From: CAVXFB01 sp963760935
GTDB taxonomy: Bacteria > Planctomycetota > Planctomycetia > Pirellulales > Thermoguttaceae
DNA: 64,000 bases
Assembly (NCBI GenBank): GCA_963760935.1
Contig: CAVXFB010000005.1
Location: 62,001-126,000 of the forward strand
Reading direction: 5' to 3'
Below are positions 37,148 through 47,278 of this stretch, one piece after another; the first letter of the stretch is position 1, and the number at the start of each line of letters is the position of its first letter. Both the position numbers and the translations under genes were made by a program. The notes beneath the pieces were generated by a model. That model ran no database searches. It saw only the letters and a list, made by a program, of their open reading frames with translations, and had not been told where the DNA came from.

Positions 37148-40100
37148 CTAAGCCTGCTCGACGGCCGGCTGTTGTCGTCTGGTAAAGAAGTTCGAGACCA
37201 CGACGAAGAACAAGGGAATGAAGATCAGGTCGATGAAGGTGGCCGAGAGCATTCCTCCGGTGACCGCGGTTCCGATGGCGTTCATCGCGCCGGCGCCCGC
37301 GCCGGTGGCGGTGGCCAGCGGCAGCGTGCCGAAGAAGAAGGCCAGCGAGGTCATAATGCACCGGGCGGAATCGGATCTTCACGGCTTCCAGGGTCGCCTC
37401 GACTAAGCCCTTTCCTTGGCGTTGTTGCTCCTTGATGAATTGGATAATCAAGATCGCGTTCTTGGTCGAAAGCCCAAGCGTCGTCAGAAATCCGATTTGG
37501 AAATAGACGTCGTTCGAGAGCCCACGCAGGGACGTTGCCGCCAATGCGCCAAGCACGCCCAAGGGCAACATCAAGAGGTTGACAAACGGTATCGTCCAGC
37601 TTTCATATAAGGCGGCGACGCAAAGGAAGATGACGAGGATGGAAAAAGCATAGAGCACCGGGCCTTGGGCCGTCGCCATGCGTTCCTGATAGGACAGGCC
37701 GGTCCAGTCATATCCGAAACCACCGGGCAGTTTTCCGACGAGTTCTTCCATGACTTTCATGGCGTCGCCGGAACTATAGCCGGGCGCCGCTTCGGCCTGG
37801 ATGTTCAAGGACGGAAAACCGTTGTACCGCTCGCGTCGAGGAGATGCGAAGCTCCACCGTCCCGTGGCGAACGAGCTGTAGGGAACCATCTTTCCAGCAT
37901 TGTTCCGAACGTAGAGCTTGTTCAAGTCGTTTTCTGACCGGCGAAAGGGCGCGTCGGCTTGGACAAAGACCTTCTTGACTCGCTCGCTCTGAATGAAATT
38001 GTTGACGTAAGCACTGCCGAAAGCCGTGGAAATCGTCGAGTGGATAGCGTTGATCGGGACGCCCTGCGCCGGCCTTGTCCCAATTCACATCTACGCGGTA
38101 CTCCGGCACGTCGGCCAATCCGTTCGCCCGGACGGTTCTTGACGACAACCGTGGATCGCGCCGGGCCATATCGAGCAGTTCTTCTCGGGCTTCCATCAGG
38201 GCCTTGTGGCCGCGATTGCCGCGATCGATCAATTCGAGCTCCACGCCCTGGGCGGTGCCCAATTCGAGGACGGCCGGCATCGCGAAGGCAAAAACCATGG
38301 CTTCCTTGATCGTGGCGAACTTTCGCATCGCGCGGCCGATAACAGCACTGCATTTCAAATCCGGACGCTGCCGAAGGTCCCACGCTTTCAGTTTCACGAA
38401 CACCATCGCGTTGTTCTGGGCTTGACCCATCGAGCCGCCGTAACCGGCGATTACCATGCACGATTCAACCGCCTCGCGTTCCGAATCCTGCAAGTACTGA
38501 CTGACCTGATCTGCGACTTCCTTGGTCTGCTCCAGCGTGGAACCGATGGGCAGCATGATTTGGCACAGGAGGATGCCTTGATCCTCGGCGGGCAAATAGC
38601 TGCTGGGGAGCCGCATGTACAAGAATCCCACCGTCGTGACAAGCAATACATAGATGAACAGATAGCGGAACTTCTTGGCCAAAGAGTTTCCGACCAATGC
38701 CACGTAGCGATCGCGGATCCATAAGAAGACGCGGTCGAACCAATGGAAGAACCAGCGCAGAAAGAAGATGGAGTTTTCGGACGCCTCGTGTCCCTTGGCC
38801 ACCGGTTTGAGGAACGTCGCGCAGAGCACTGGCGTCAAAATCAACGCCACCAGGACCGACAACAACATGGCGGAAATGATGGTGACGGAAAACTGGCGGT
38901 AGATTACGCCCGTCGAACCGGGAAAGAAAGCCATCGGGCCGAAAACCGCGGAAAGCACTAGACCGATGCCGATCAAGGCGCTGGTGATTTGGTCCATCGA
39001 CTTGGCCGTGGCGTCGCGCGGCGAAAGTCCCTCCTCGCTCATGATGCGTTCCACGTTCTCCACCACGACGATGGCGTCATCGACCAAAAGGCCGATGGCC
39101 AACACCATGGCGAACATCGTCAGCATGTTGATAGAAAAGCCGAAAAGTCCCAAGGCGGCGAAGGTTCCGAGCAGCACCACCGGGACGGCAATCGTGGGGA
39201 TCATGGTGGCGCGAATGTTTCCCATGAACAAGTACATCACCAGGAACACCAACACGACCGCTTCGATAAGGGTCTTCACCACTTCATGGATGGCCACTTG
39301 AATGAACGGGGTCGTGTCGTAGGGATAAACCACTTTCATTCCGTGCGGGAAGTAGCGGCTCATCTCCTCCAATTTCGCCTTGATGGCGTCCGCGGTTTCC
39401 AGGGCGTTGGCGCCTGGTGCCTGCCGAATGGCCATACCGGCGTTGGGCTTGCCGTTGAAAAACGCCTCAATATCGTAGGATTCCGTGCCAAGCTCGGCTC
39501 GACCGATGTCCCGGATTCGAATGATGGAGCCGTCCGGGTTGGAGCGAACGGGAATTTCGCCGAACTCTTCAGGTGTCTTCCGTAGATTCTGCACTACGAT
39601 CGAGGCATTCAAACGCTGACCCGGCACGGCCGGCCGGCCGCCGAACTGTCCGGCGGAAACTTCCACGTTGTATGCCTGCAATGCTCGGGTAACATCGGTG
39701 AATGTCAGTCCATAATCGGTGAGTTTTTCGGGATTGACCCAAATGCGCATGGCATACTGCGAACCGAAATTCATGACCTCGCCGACGCCCGGAATGCGCG
39801 ACAAGACCTTCTCCAAGTTGGATTGCGCGTAGTCGCGCAAGTCGTTGCCGTCCATGCTGCCGTCTTCCGAGACAAGCCCGATGATGATCAAGAAGTTTCG
39901 CGTCGATTTATTGACCGAGATACCGGCCTGTTGAACCGGACTTGGCAGGCTCGATTGGGCAAGCTGCAATTTGTTTTGCACCTTGGCCCAGGCCAGGTCG
40001 GGATCAGTGCCAGGCTGGAACGTCAACTCGATGCGAGACGTGCCGGCGGCATCGCTCGTCGCCGAAAGATACAGCAGGTCGTCGAACCCCGTCATCTTCT

Positions 40101-40302
40101 GCTCGATGATTTGGGTCACGCTGTTTTCCACCGTCTCGGCCGAAGCGCCCGGATAGACGGCGGTAATGGCGATCGACGGGGGCGCGATTGGCGGATACTG
40201 CGAAATGGGGAGGAAGTGGATCGACAAACACCCCAAGACCATCAAGACGATGGCGATGACCCAGGCGAAAACCGGCCGGTCAAGAAAGAATCTTGATAGC
40301 AC
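37148..40302 (-). CDS. RND multidrug efflux pump (AcrB/HAE1 family), two frameshifts
   Basis: About 1,051 aa after repair, the HAE1 length. The start MLSRFFLDRPVFAWVIAIVL is classic. Pore and proton-relay motifs are present, including GLLVDDAIVVVENVERIM in TM4 with its Asp pair. Signature GGRPAVPGQRLNASI and YPYDTTPFIQ follow AcrB. A two-base loss near 38065-38071 (restoring DKAGAQGVPINAI) and an extra G near 37355-37358 (restoring RFRPVIMTSLAFFFG) shift the frame; similarity is uninterrupted across both. It exports drugs or other amphiphiles from the inner membrane or periplasm, together with the adaptor and channel in this operon. Confidence 0.92.
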
Positions 40303-40314
40303 TGCAAGTCTCCG

Positions 40315-41661
40315 TTATTTTGGCGGTGTGACGGCCGCCTGCATTGTGCTTCGAGGCTTCGCAGCACTCTCGATTGTCGGTTTGAAGGGGACGACATGGA
40401 CTTTTGTTCCGGGACGCGCTTTCTGCAGTCCCTCGACAATGACCCGATCCCCTTTAGAGAGGCCCGACGAAACAAGCCAACAGGAACCAACAACGCGATC
40501 GGTCACGATCGGTTGCTGTTGAACTATGTCTTCGCCCTTCTCATTATTCTCTTTGGACTTTACGGTCCGAACCACCATGGCGTAAGGATTGCCCTTGGGG
40601 TCGCGTGAGACGGACTGTTGGGGGACGAGGATGGATCGCTCGTTGACGCCTTCGTCAATGATTGCCCGGACGAACATGCCGGGCAGGAGAGTGCCATTGG
40701 GATTGGCCACGACAATCCGCAAGATGACGGATCCCGTCGTTGGGTCAACGGTCACGTCACGAAACTTGAGCGACCCTTCCACTGGAAACGCTGTGCCATC
40801 TTCCAGTACAATCTTGACCTTATCGGTTCCGTTGTCCTTGAGACGGCCGTTCGCCAAGCTGCGTTTCAGTCGGTTCAACTCCACCGTAGACTGGGGTACA
40901 TCCACGTAAATCGGGTCCAATTGCTGGATGGTGGCCAGTGCCAAGGGCTGATACGCTGTGGCAATGGCGCCTACGGTCACATTGGATCGACCGATACGAC
41001 CGGTAATGGGTGCGGTGATTTTGGTGTAATCAAGGTTTATCTTGGCCGTTTGCAACGCCGCTTCCGCCTGCTTGATCGCGGCCTTGGCCACACCTACGGA
41101 TTGCCGATCGCTATCGACTTGAGCCTCGGCAACCCGCAACGTGGCGTCGGCCACGTCGACGTCGGCTGAGGCCTGGTCACGTTGCATGGCTGAGACGGCA
41201 TGAGTCTCGATGAGATTTTCGTAGCGTTGGAGGTTTGTCTTGGCGAGTTTCAGCACAGCCTGATGCCGCTTCAGTCCGGCGATGGTAGCGGCCAACGTCG
41301 CTCGCGCCCGTTCGGCTGCTTGCTGCGTCGAAGCCACGGTTGCAGCGGCGCTATCGTAGGCAGCTTGATAAGGAGCGGCGTCAATTTCGTACAGAATATC
41401 GCCGGCCTTCACCAGCGAGCCCTCCGTAAACAGCCGCTTCTTGATAAGACCGTTGACCTGCGGCCTGATTTCCGCCACGAGGAAGGCGGTGGTTCGACCC
41501 GGCAACTCCGAAGTCAACACTACTCGCTGAGGTTCGACCGTCACCACGGCTACTTCGGGAGGTGGTGGTGCGGGGGGCGCCTGTTGCCGACCACAAGCTG
41601 TCAAGAGTGGGCCCAGTAGCAAAGCTGCCCCAACAATCGTTTTTCGCGTACACCGATTCAT
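40315..41661 (-). CDS. RND efflux periplasmic adaptor (AcrA-type lipoprotein)
   Basis: A 448-aa membrane-fusion protein. The ATG at 41661 has a GGAG upstream and starts a lipoprotein signal (ALLLGPLLTACGR). The order of lipoyl half (VNGLIKKRLFTEGSLVKAGDILYEID), long alpha-hairpin (about residues 105-215), second lipoyl half (DYTKITAPITGRIGRSNVTVGA) and beta-barrel is that of AcrA/MexA. It bridges the inner-membrane pump 12 bp downstream to the outer channel. Confidence 0.94.
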   Translation of the reverse strand: MNRCTRKTIVGAALLLGPLLTACGRQQAPPAPPPPEVAVVTVEPQRVVLTSELPGRTTAFLVAEIRPQVNGLIKKRLFTEGSLVKAGDILYEIDAAPYQAAYDSAAATVASTQQAAERARATLAATIAGLKRHQAVLKLAKTNLQRYENLIETHAVSAMQRDQASADVDVADATLRVAEAQVDSDRQSVGVAKAAIKQAEAALQTAKINLDYTKITAPITGRIGRSNVTVGAIATAYQPLALATIQQLDPIYVDVPQSTVELNRLKRSLANGRLKDNGTDKVKIVLEDGTAFPVEGSLKFRDVTVDPTTGSVILRIVVANPNGTLLPGMFVRAIIDEGVNERSILVPQQSVSRDPKGNPYAMVVRTVKSKENNEKGEDIVQQQPIVTDRVVGSCWLVSSGLSKGDRVIVEGLQKARPGTKVHVVPFKPTIESAAKPRSTMQAAVTPPK

Positions 41662-41731
41662 TGACGTGCTCCAATACTCGACGCCGCTCGACCAATCGAA
41701 AGTGCTTTCCTTGATATCTGCGGCTGCCATC

Positions 41732-42358
41732 TCACCTGTCAACAGACTCACTCTTTTGCGTGGCAATCCCGTTCAGAAAGGTGCCCAGGATCAAGCCGTG
41801 GATGTTTTCCCGCTGGTCGCGTCCTTCGAGGTCGGGCCGACTCTGGAGCACCCCCTTGCAGAGACCGAGGTACATGTTAGCCAACATACGTGGATCACCG
41901 GGACAGAAGACACCTTCTGCAATGCCCTGTTCAAAGACCTTCGCCAGCCGTTGACACGCGGCCTCCGACGAACGTCGTTCTGACGGCTGTAAGAGTCCCG
42001 ACGCGGCGTCATCGTCAAAAAGCAGCTTGTGGATCTGTGCATGCTTGGCGACGTGTTCGAGCAATGTGCGAAGCTGTCCCACCAGTTTTTCACTTGCCGA
42101 CTGCTCTTTCGCCACCATCTCGTCCAAATCTTGAAAGATGGGATCGATCAATTTCGCATAGACAAACTCCAGGAGATCCCGCTTGCTACGGAAGTAGCGG
42201 TACAAACTTCCCTTTGCTATGCCAGCCTCCGACGCCACGCGATCCATCGTTAGCCCATCCACGCCATGCTCGCTTAGGGCGGCCACGGTTGCTTCGAACA
42301 GCGCTTCCTTCATCATTCCATCAAGTACTTGCTTGCGAATCGCCGTTAGCCTGGGCAT
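41732..42358 (-). CDS. TetR-family transcriptional regulator
   Basis: A 208-aa repressor. The ATG at 42358 directly follows the near-ideal ribosome site GGAGGTGA. The N-terminal HTH is canonical: LSEHGVDGLTMDRVASEAGIAKGSLYRYFRSKRDLLE. The ligand-binding C-terminal domain is divergent, as usual. It is the first gene of the efflux operon and probably represses its own promoter through the inverted repeat just upstream, being released by a pump substrate. Confidence 0.94.
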   Translation of the reverse strand: MPRLTAIRKQVLDGMMKEALFEATVAALSEHGVDGLTMDRVASEAGIAKGSLYRYFRSKRDLLEFVYAKLIDPIFQDLDEMVAKEQSASEKLVGQLRTLLEHVAKHAQIHKLLFDDDAASGLLQPSERRSSEAACQRLAKVFEQGIAEGVFCPGDPRMLANMYLGLCKGVLQSRPDLEGRDQRENIHGLILGTFLNGIATQKSESVDR

Positions 42359-42376
42359 ACTCACCTCCATTTTGAG

Positions 42377-42416
42377 TGACTGCAGACATTTTATCAACTC
42401 TACGGTCATTATGCAA
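42377..42416 (-). promoter_or_regulatory. Promoter and TetR-type operator of the efflux operon
   Basis: On the minus strand a TTGCAT (42411-42416) and TAAAAT (42388-42393) are spaced by 17 bp, upstream of the tetR ATG. An inverted repeat with arms at 42377-42386 and 42399-42408 (8 of 10 bases matching) overlaps the -10 region and spacer, the expected site for a self-repressing TetR dimer. Binding is not demonstrated. Confidence 0.58.
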
Positions 42417-42430
42417 CACTCGCGATTCAA

Positions 42431-43099
42431 AACGCGACATTTCGAGCCATTCTCTCGACGTATGCGCCGCGTACTTGGTTAAATCGGCCGATGCCCCTAT
42501 TCACTGTGTAAGGCTCTACTGGTGGTTTGATCGGGGCAAAACCGGCACGTGCCGGGCGATTGTGGGTCCCAAATTGGGTGTTGGTTATTGTAGTGACCGC
42601 CCGGTATAGTGTTAGTGACCAACGGGTGTTGACAAATAACCCTGCGGTCGGTTTGGCTGCGGTGTCAGTTGGCAGCGATGCCAGAAACAGTCCTGAAAGC
42701 CCTGTCCGCGAAAGTCGGTGAAGAGCTCGTTATCGTAAATACGGTGATCGCTGGCGGGGCGAGAGTGTTTCGGGATCGCTCATTTCTGACGATTCGGACG
42801 CTCTCGATCATGCCTGTGGTTTGCAGCGATATTCGATGAGCAGGCTGACCTGAAATTGGGCTGTGAACGAGTACTGAGGTCCACGGGGTTATGCCGCGGT
42901 ACCCGGGGCACGATTAAGGAACTCTGGCGCAGGCGACTACGATCAAATGCGGCCCCCCATCATCGGCCTCTCGCCACGCCACCGGTTTTAACGCGGCAAC
43001 AGATCGGCTACAATCGTCCCATCCGCATCGAGCGGCTTTCCAAACAGATCGCGCAGACAGTCGTCCAATATCCCGAGAGTCTTGTGGAGGAACTCCAAT
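42431..43099. other. Intergenic region between efflux operon and cupin gene
   Basis: About 670 bp without a recognisable gene. A 53-codon ATG frame (42678-42839) is compositionally plausible but lacks a ribosome site and any familiar motif. A TACAAT at about 43010 could be the -10 box of the cupin gene. No repeat or RNA gene is evident. Confidence 0.4.
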
Positions 43100-44350
43100 A
43101 TGAGCCCATCGAAGATCGTCAAGTCAGACAACGTAGGGAAGGCTGTCAGCCGTGCCTTGGAAGCCGGCGAAGGGGTGTTGCGGCTTACGCCCACTTGGGT
43201 GCCGCGCAACTTCCTGCATCCTGGCAAGCGAATCAAACTGGCGCCGACCGATTGGTACGCGCTGGGAACGCACCGCGGTGGCATCGATGAGCGGTGGTTT
43301 TCGAGCACGACCGAGGCCGCCAACGGCGACCGCGAGCCGGATGAGGGGCTAAGCTATTGCAAAGTCGAGAACGAGCGATTTCTGTTCCGCGACGCCGTGG
43401 CCGAGGCCGGAGCGCAACTCGTCGGCAAGGCCATCTGGGAGAAGTATGGCCGGTGGCCCGTCTTCGCGAAGTTCTTCGACAACATGGGGCCCATCCCGCA
43501 TCACATGCACCAACGCGCCGAAGATGCGGCGCTGACCGGACAGCAGGGCAAGCCGGAATGCTACTATTTTCCGCCACAACTCAACGCGGCCGAGAACCAC
43601 TTCGACTATACCTTCATGGGGCTCGAGCCGGGCACGACCAAGGCCGATGTTCGCCGCTGTCTGGAGAACTGGAACTGCGGTGACAACGGCATCCTCGACC
43701 TCTCGAAGGCTTATCGCCTTAAGCCGGGCACGGGCTGGATGATTCCCGCAGGCGTGTTGCATGCTCCCGGCTCGATGTGCACCTACGAGGCCCAATGGGG
43801 TTCCGACGTGTTCGGCATGTACCAATCGTTGATCGAAGGACGCGAGGTGCCCTGGGAATTGTTGGTGAAGGACATGCCGAAAGAAAAGCATCGCGACCTG
43901 GACTTCATCATCGGGCAACTCGACTGGGAAAAGAACGTCGATCCGTACTTCAAAGAGCACACCTACGTCGAGCCGATCGTCGATGAGGCGTCGTCGGGAC
44001 CCGGCTATACGGATCGCTGGACCGACTACGGACGCTTCAATGGCGAGCAGTTGGTGTCGGCCAAGGAACTGACCGTCATGCCGGGAGCGAAGTGTGTGTT
44101 GAAAGACCACGGCGCCAGCGGCTGGATCACCGTGCAGGGCGCCGGCCGCATCGGAAAATTGGCGATCCAGGCCCCAGTGATGATTCATTTTGGCGAGGAG
44201 CCTTGGGACGAAGTATTTATCACACACGATGCGGCCGTAGCCGGGATCGAAGTCGAAAACACCGGCGGCGAGCCGCTAGTCGGGCTTCGCTACTTCGGAC
44301 CGTCAACGAACAAGAACATGCCGGAGATTGGCGATCACCGCAAGAAGTAA
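43100..44350 (+). CDS. Cupin-fold, mannose-6-phosphate-isomerase-like protein
   Basis: A 416-aa cytoplasmic protein. The ATG at 43100 follows TGGAGGAAC; an in-frame TTG 18 bp earlier is less likely. The metal-binding centre looks like that of class I phosphomannose isomerases: PIPHHMHQRAEDA near residue 140 and a later GTGWMIPAGVLHAPGS near residue 210, with a C-terminal cupin (WITVQGAGRIGKL). It may interconvert sugar phosphates or be a non-catalytic cupin. Monocistronic. Confidence 0.75.
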   Translation: MSPSKIVKSDNVGKAVSRALEAGEGVLRLTPTWVPRNFLHPGKRIKLAPTDWYALGTHRGGIDERWFSSTTEAANGDREPDEGLSYCKVENERFLFRDAVAEAGAQLVGKAIWEKYGRWPVFAKFFDNMGPIPHHMHQRAEDAALTGQQGKPECYYFPPQLNAAENHFDYTFMGLEPGTTKADVRRCLENWNCGDNGILDLSKAYRLKPGTGWMIPAGVLHAPGSMCTYEAQWGSDVFGMYQSLIEGREVPWELLVKDMPKEKHRDLDFIIGQLDWEKNVDPYFKEHTYVEPIVDEASSGPGYTDRWTDYGRFNGEQLVSAKELTVMPGAKCVLKDHGASGWITVQGAGRIGKLAIQAPVMIHFGEEPWDEVFITHDAAVAGIEVENTGGEPLVGLRYFGPSTNKNMPEIGDHRKK

Positions 44351-44462
44351 TTCCTGCTGCACCGTTGGCCGCTTATCGGCCGGAGCCTTCCCGTCGAAAA
44401 TCGCTGCACCACGGACTGGCAAACAGCCCGTGGCCACCAACCTGTTCGTATGAGACGCGACA

Positions 44463-45107
44463 CTAGCTGATGTCGCGCCACCATTGATACGCGCGGCGAT
44501 TCAGGTCGGCAGCGCTGCGGATTTGCAGCTTGCTCTTAATCTTCTTACGGTGGCTTTCGACGGTCCGCGGGCTGACATCGAGCGATTCTGCAATTTGCTG
44601 CGTCGTGAGACCCTGGCCAATCATCGCAAAAATGTTGATCTCACGGTCGGACAGAGCAGAGTAGCCGTCGCCATCACCGTCAGTTCCGTCGATGATCGCC
44701 TTCACAAGCCGTTTGGATGCCGAATCTCCGAAATAGACGTCGCCGCCAAGCACACTGCGAACGGCCGCCAAAATCTTGGCCACAGGCTCGCCCCAGTGAA
44801 CGCAGCCGTCGGCGCCGAAACGCAGAAAGCGGACGGCAAGGCTTGGCTCCGCTGTCCGCGTGCCGACCAGGATCTTCATGTGGGGATGCAAGGCCTTGAA
44901 GTGCGGCAGCCGATCGGCATACAACTTCCTCTCCAATGGGACGCCAATCAACGCCAGATGCGGCCGCGTCACTTCAATTTGACGCAGCGCGCCAGCGAGG
45001 TCTTCGGCTTCGCCGCAGAGCTCAAGGTCTTGCTCTTGCGACAGTAGTCGACACAAGCCAAAACGCACAACCGGCTGATCGGCGACGACGAGAATCTTGG
45101 ACGGCAT
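44463..45107 (-). CDS. LuxR-type regulator with degenerate receiver domain
   Basis: A 214-aa NarL/FixJ-architecture protein. The C-terminal HTH is intact (SALSDREINIFAMIGQGLTT, then SLDVSPRTVESHRKKIKSKL). The receiver-like domain keeps the fold pattern (ILVVADQPVVRFGLCRLLS) but the phospho-acceptor position reads LALIGVPLE, with Gly instead of Asp. The conserved Lys is replaced (CVHWGE). It therefore probably acts without phosphorylation. Start at the second of two close ATGs, after GAGGA; no kinase gene is adjacent. Targets unknown. Confidence 0.85.
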   Translation of the reverse strand: MPSKILVVADQPVVRFGLCRLLSQEQDLELCGEAEDLAGALRQIEVTRPHLALIGVPLERKLYADRLPHFKALHPHMKILVGTRTAEPSLAVRFLRFGADGCVHWGEPVAKILAAVRSVLGGDVYFGDSASKRLVKAIIDGTDGDGDGYSALSDREINIFAMIGQGLTTQQIAESLDVSPRTVESHRKKIKSKLQIRSAADLNRRAYQWWRDIS

Positions 45108-45635
45108 TGTGTGACAGTCCTCGGATCGTTTCATGCACGGTTTGAAGCCGTTCCGGCGTGTCCCCAAATGGGGTCCACTGGATCTGGCGGCAAAGACTGT
45201 CCAACGAACACCATCCATTAAGCGTAGTCGCACCGGACCAACTTTCTATTACCCGAAAGAACTACATACAATGTTTTGCGGTACGTGGTTAACCCCAATG
45301 AGTGGCCGTTGTTTCCCATGAACGCCCTCGGGCCGGCCCATTCTTGCCGAATAGAAGAAGACAGGAGAGCTGCAAAGTTCTTGCGGACGGTCATTCTGAG
45401 CGCAGCGAAGAATCTCCGCGGATCGCGCAACTGCCCACGTATCAATGAGATCCTTCACTGCGTTCAGGATGACTCCCTTTCATCAATCAAGACTTTGCAA
45501 TTCACCTGTAGAAGAAGAGAGAAGAGTTGACGTTCGGCTCGCGGCACGTCAAGCTTGCGTCGGCCCAGGTGTCAACTTTGGCAAGATGTACCGGCACACC
45601 AGCTTCACACACGTTAATTGAAACAGGGAGAATTG
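45108..45635. other. Intergenic region with palindromic repeat
   Basis: This 528-bp divergent gap between the LuxR-type gene and the CPBP protease gene holds the palindrome at 45390-45473 and presumably both promoters. Several short frames exist but none has a ribosome site or a protein-like composition. Confidence 0.45.
45390..45473. repeat. Dispersed palindromic repeat, CTGAGCG-AGCGAAG family, copy 1
   Basis: An 84-bp element whose left end GTCATTCTGAGCGCAGCGAA and right end (45453-45473) are imperfect reverse complements. Repeats of this type, reading TTCTGAGCG(A/C)AGCGAA, are widespread in environmental bacterial genomes. A related copy lies at 57516-57573. Confidence 0.8.
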
Positions 45636-46220
45636 ATGCCCGAGCGATTCGCCCTGACAGCCGCGGCCTTTGAAGCCAGTCTGACCGTCGTGGCCATCGT
45701 GCTAGGCTGGCTCCTCGGCTGTCCGCCGTTACGAACCTTTCGCTTCGATTTCCACGACGCGATGTTCGGCCTGCTGGCCACAGTGCCGCCGCTGGCCGTC
45801 TTCTGGAGTTGCCTGAAGCTACCGCTCGATCCGCTGCAGCGAATTGCCGCGATCATGGACGAGACACTGCTTCCACTGTTTCGCGAGTGCGGCGTAATGC
45901 AACTGGCGATAATTGCCGCCTTGGCAGGAGTTGGCGAAGAGATGCTCTTCCGCGGCGTCGTTCAGGCGGCCGTGGCCGACCAGATTGGCAGCCCGCACGG
46001 CGTTTGGCTCGGGCTGCTCGTCGCGGCCATTCTCTTCGGGCTGCTCCATCTGATCACGCCGACGTATGCAATCCTGGCCGGGTTGATCGGCGCTTATCTT
46101 GGATGGCTCTGGCTGTTCTACGACAACCTCTTGGTGCCGATCGTCGCCCACGCCGCCTACGATTTCGTCGCGCTGGTTTATCTGGTGAAGATACGAGGAG
46201 CGACCGCCCGCCGTGAATAA
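45636..46220 (+). CDS. CPBP-family intramembrane glutamic protease
   Basis: A 194-aa polytopic membrane protein of the CPBP/CAAX-protease family (Rce1 homologues). The catalytic EExxxR motif is GVGEEMLFRGVVQ, with the later FGLLH and HAAYD motifs supplying the His/Asp residues in membrane helices. The ATG at 45636 is taken because AGGGAGA precedes it; a TTG 18 bp earlier is less likely. Bacterial members serve in bacteriocin immunity or envelope protein processing; the substrate here is unknown. Its stop directly abuts the end of the convergent ParA gene. Confidence 0.9.
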   Translation: MPERFALTAAAFEASLTVVAIVLGWLLGCPPLRTFRFDFHDAMFGLLATVPPLAVFWSCLKLPLDPLQRIAAIMDETLLPLFRECGVMQLAIIAALAGVGEEMLFRGVVQAAVADQIGSPHGVWLGLLVAAILFGLLHLITPTYAILAGLIGAYLGWLWLFYDNLLVPIVAHAAYDFVALVYLVKIRGATARRE

Positions 46221-47066
46221 TCAAGTAGAAGGCGTCTCCAGACGCAGATCGGCCATACTCTCTCCCCGCTCTTCTCTCCCATCTCCCCTCGCAACCTCTT
46301 CGGCCAGTCGCTGATAATCCTCGGCTCCGTGCGAACCGGGGGCGTATTGGAAGATCGACTTGCCAAAGCTGGGGGCCTCGGCCAGACGGACGTTGCGGCG
46401 GATGCGGGTTTGAAAGGTCTCCGCGTTGGCCCACGGCGTCGGTTGGCCACGTGCGTTGCGGAAAAATTCGTCCACGTCGTGGCCGACTTCCGTTGCCAAT
46501 CGGGTGCTGCCGTCATACATGCAAAGGATCACGCCGCTGAGCTGCAACTTGTCGTTCAGCCGAGCGGCCACAAGGTCGATCGTTTCCAACAGCTTGCTCA
46601 GCCCGTGCAAGGCGAAGAAATGCGGCTGCAAGGGAATGAACACTTCGCTGACGGCTGCCAGGGCGTTGAGCGTCAGGATGCCCAGCGACGGCGGGCAATC
46701 GATGAAGAGGTAATCGACCGGCGGCGGATCGGCACGCAGTTTGTCGCGCAGGACCACCTCGCGGCCGATCACACTGACCAGTTCGATCTCGGCCGCTGCC
46801 AGATCGAGACTCGATGGAACGACCCACAGGTTCTCGGCCACTTGCCGGCACACTTGTCCGATCGTCGTCTTGCCGGTCATCACGTCGTAGATCGACGGCT
46901 CGTCCGGCCGCGGTTCGATGCCGAAGTGCAGCGTGGCGTGTGCCTGCGGATCGAGATCGAGCAAACAGGCCCGCACTCCGGTCGCGGCCAGCACCGCGCA
47001 CAGGTTCACGGCGGTGGTCGTCTTACCGACCCCGCCTTTCTGATTCATGATGGCGATCGAGCGCAT
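46221..47066 (-). CDS. ParA/Soj-family ATPase, no ParB partner seen
   Basis: A 281-aa deviant-Walker ATPase. The signature KGGVGKTTTAVNL at residue 10 contains the extra Lys of ParA/MinD proteins; LLDLDPQAHAT is Walker A', and YLFIDCPPSLGILT is Walker B. ParA proteins move chromosomes, plasmids or large protein assemblies by dynamic binding to DNA. No parB-like gene is adjacent on either side, so this is an orphan copy, and its cargo cannot be told. The C-terminal 25 residues are acidic and variable. Confidence 0.92.
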   Translation of the reverse strand: MRSIAIMNQKGGVGKTTTAVNLCAVLAATGVRACLLDLDPQAHATLHFGIEPRPDEPSIYDVMTGKTTIGQVCRQVAENLWVVPSSLDLAAAEIELVSVIGREVVLRDKLRADPPPVDYLFIDCPPSLGILTLNALAAVSEVFIPLQPHFFALHGLSKLLETIDLVAARLNDKLQLSGVILCMYDGSTRLATEVGHDVDEFFRNARGQPTPWANAETFQTRIRRNVRLAEAPSFGKSIFQYAPGSHGAEDYQRLAEEVARGDGREERGESMADLRLETPST

Positions 47067-47278
47067 GGCGTCAGCGGATTGGCGATGTTAAGGGCTGCAA
47101 CTAGCAGGCACACTCCATGTGCCGCGGCCCAAGATTATCGCGAGAAGGCCCGTTCCGTCCAAGAGCACATCGGGCGGCTGACCACCGAGGTGAGGGGTGA
47201 CCCGCGGCAACTGCTGGATGAAATACAATCGCCTCCGGTCGGGTCCGAACCAAGCACATGGTTGGACAGCGTCTGAAA

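Noticed and set aside
42678..42839. 53-codon frame upstream of the cupin gene
   Set aside because: Plausible codon use but no ribosome site, no motif and no nearby operon partner.
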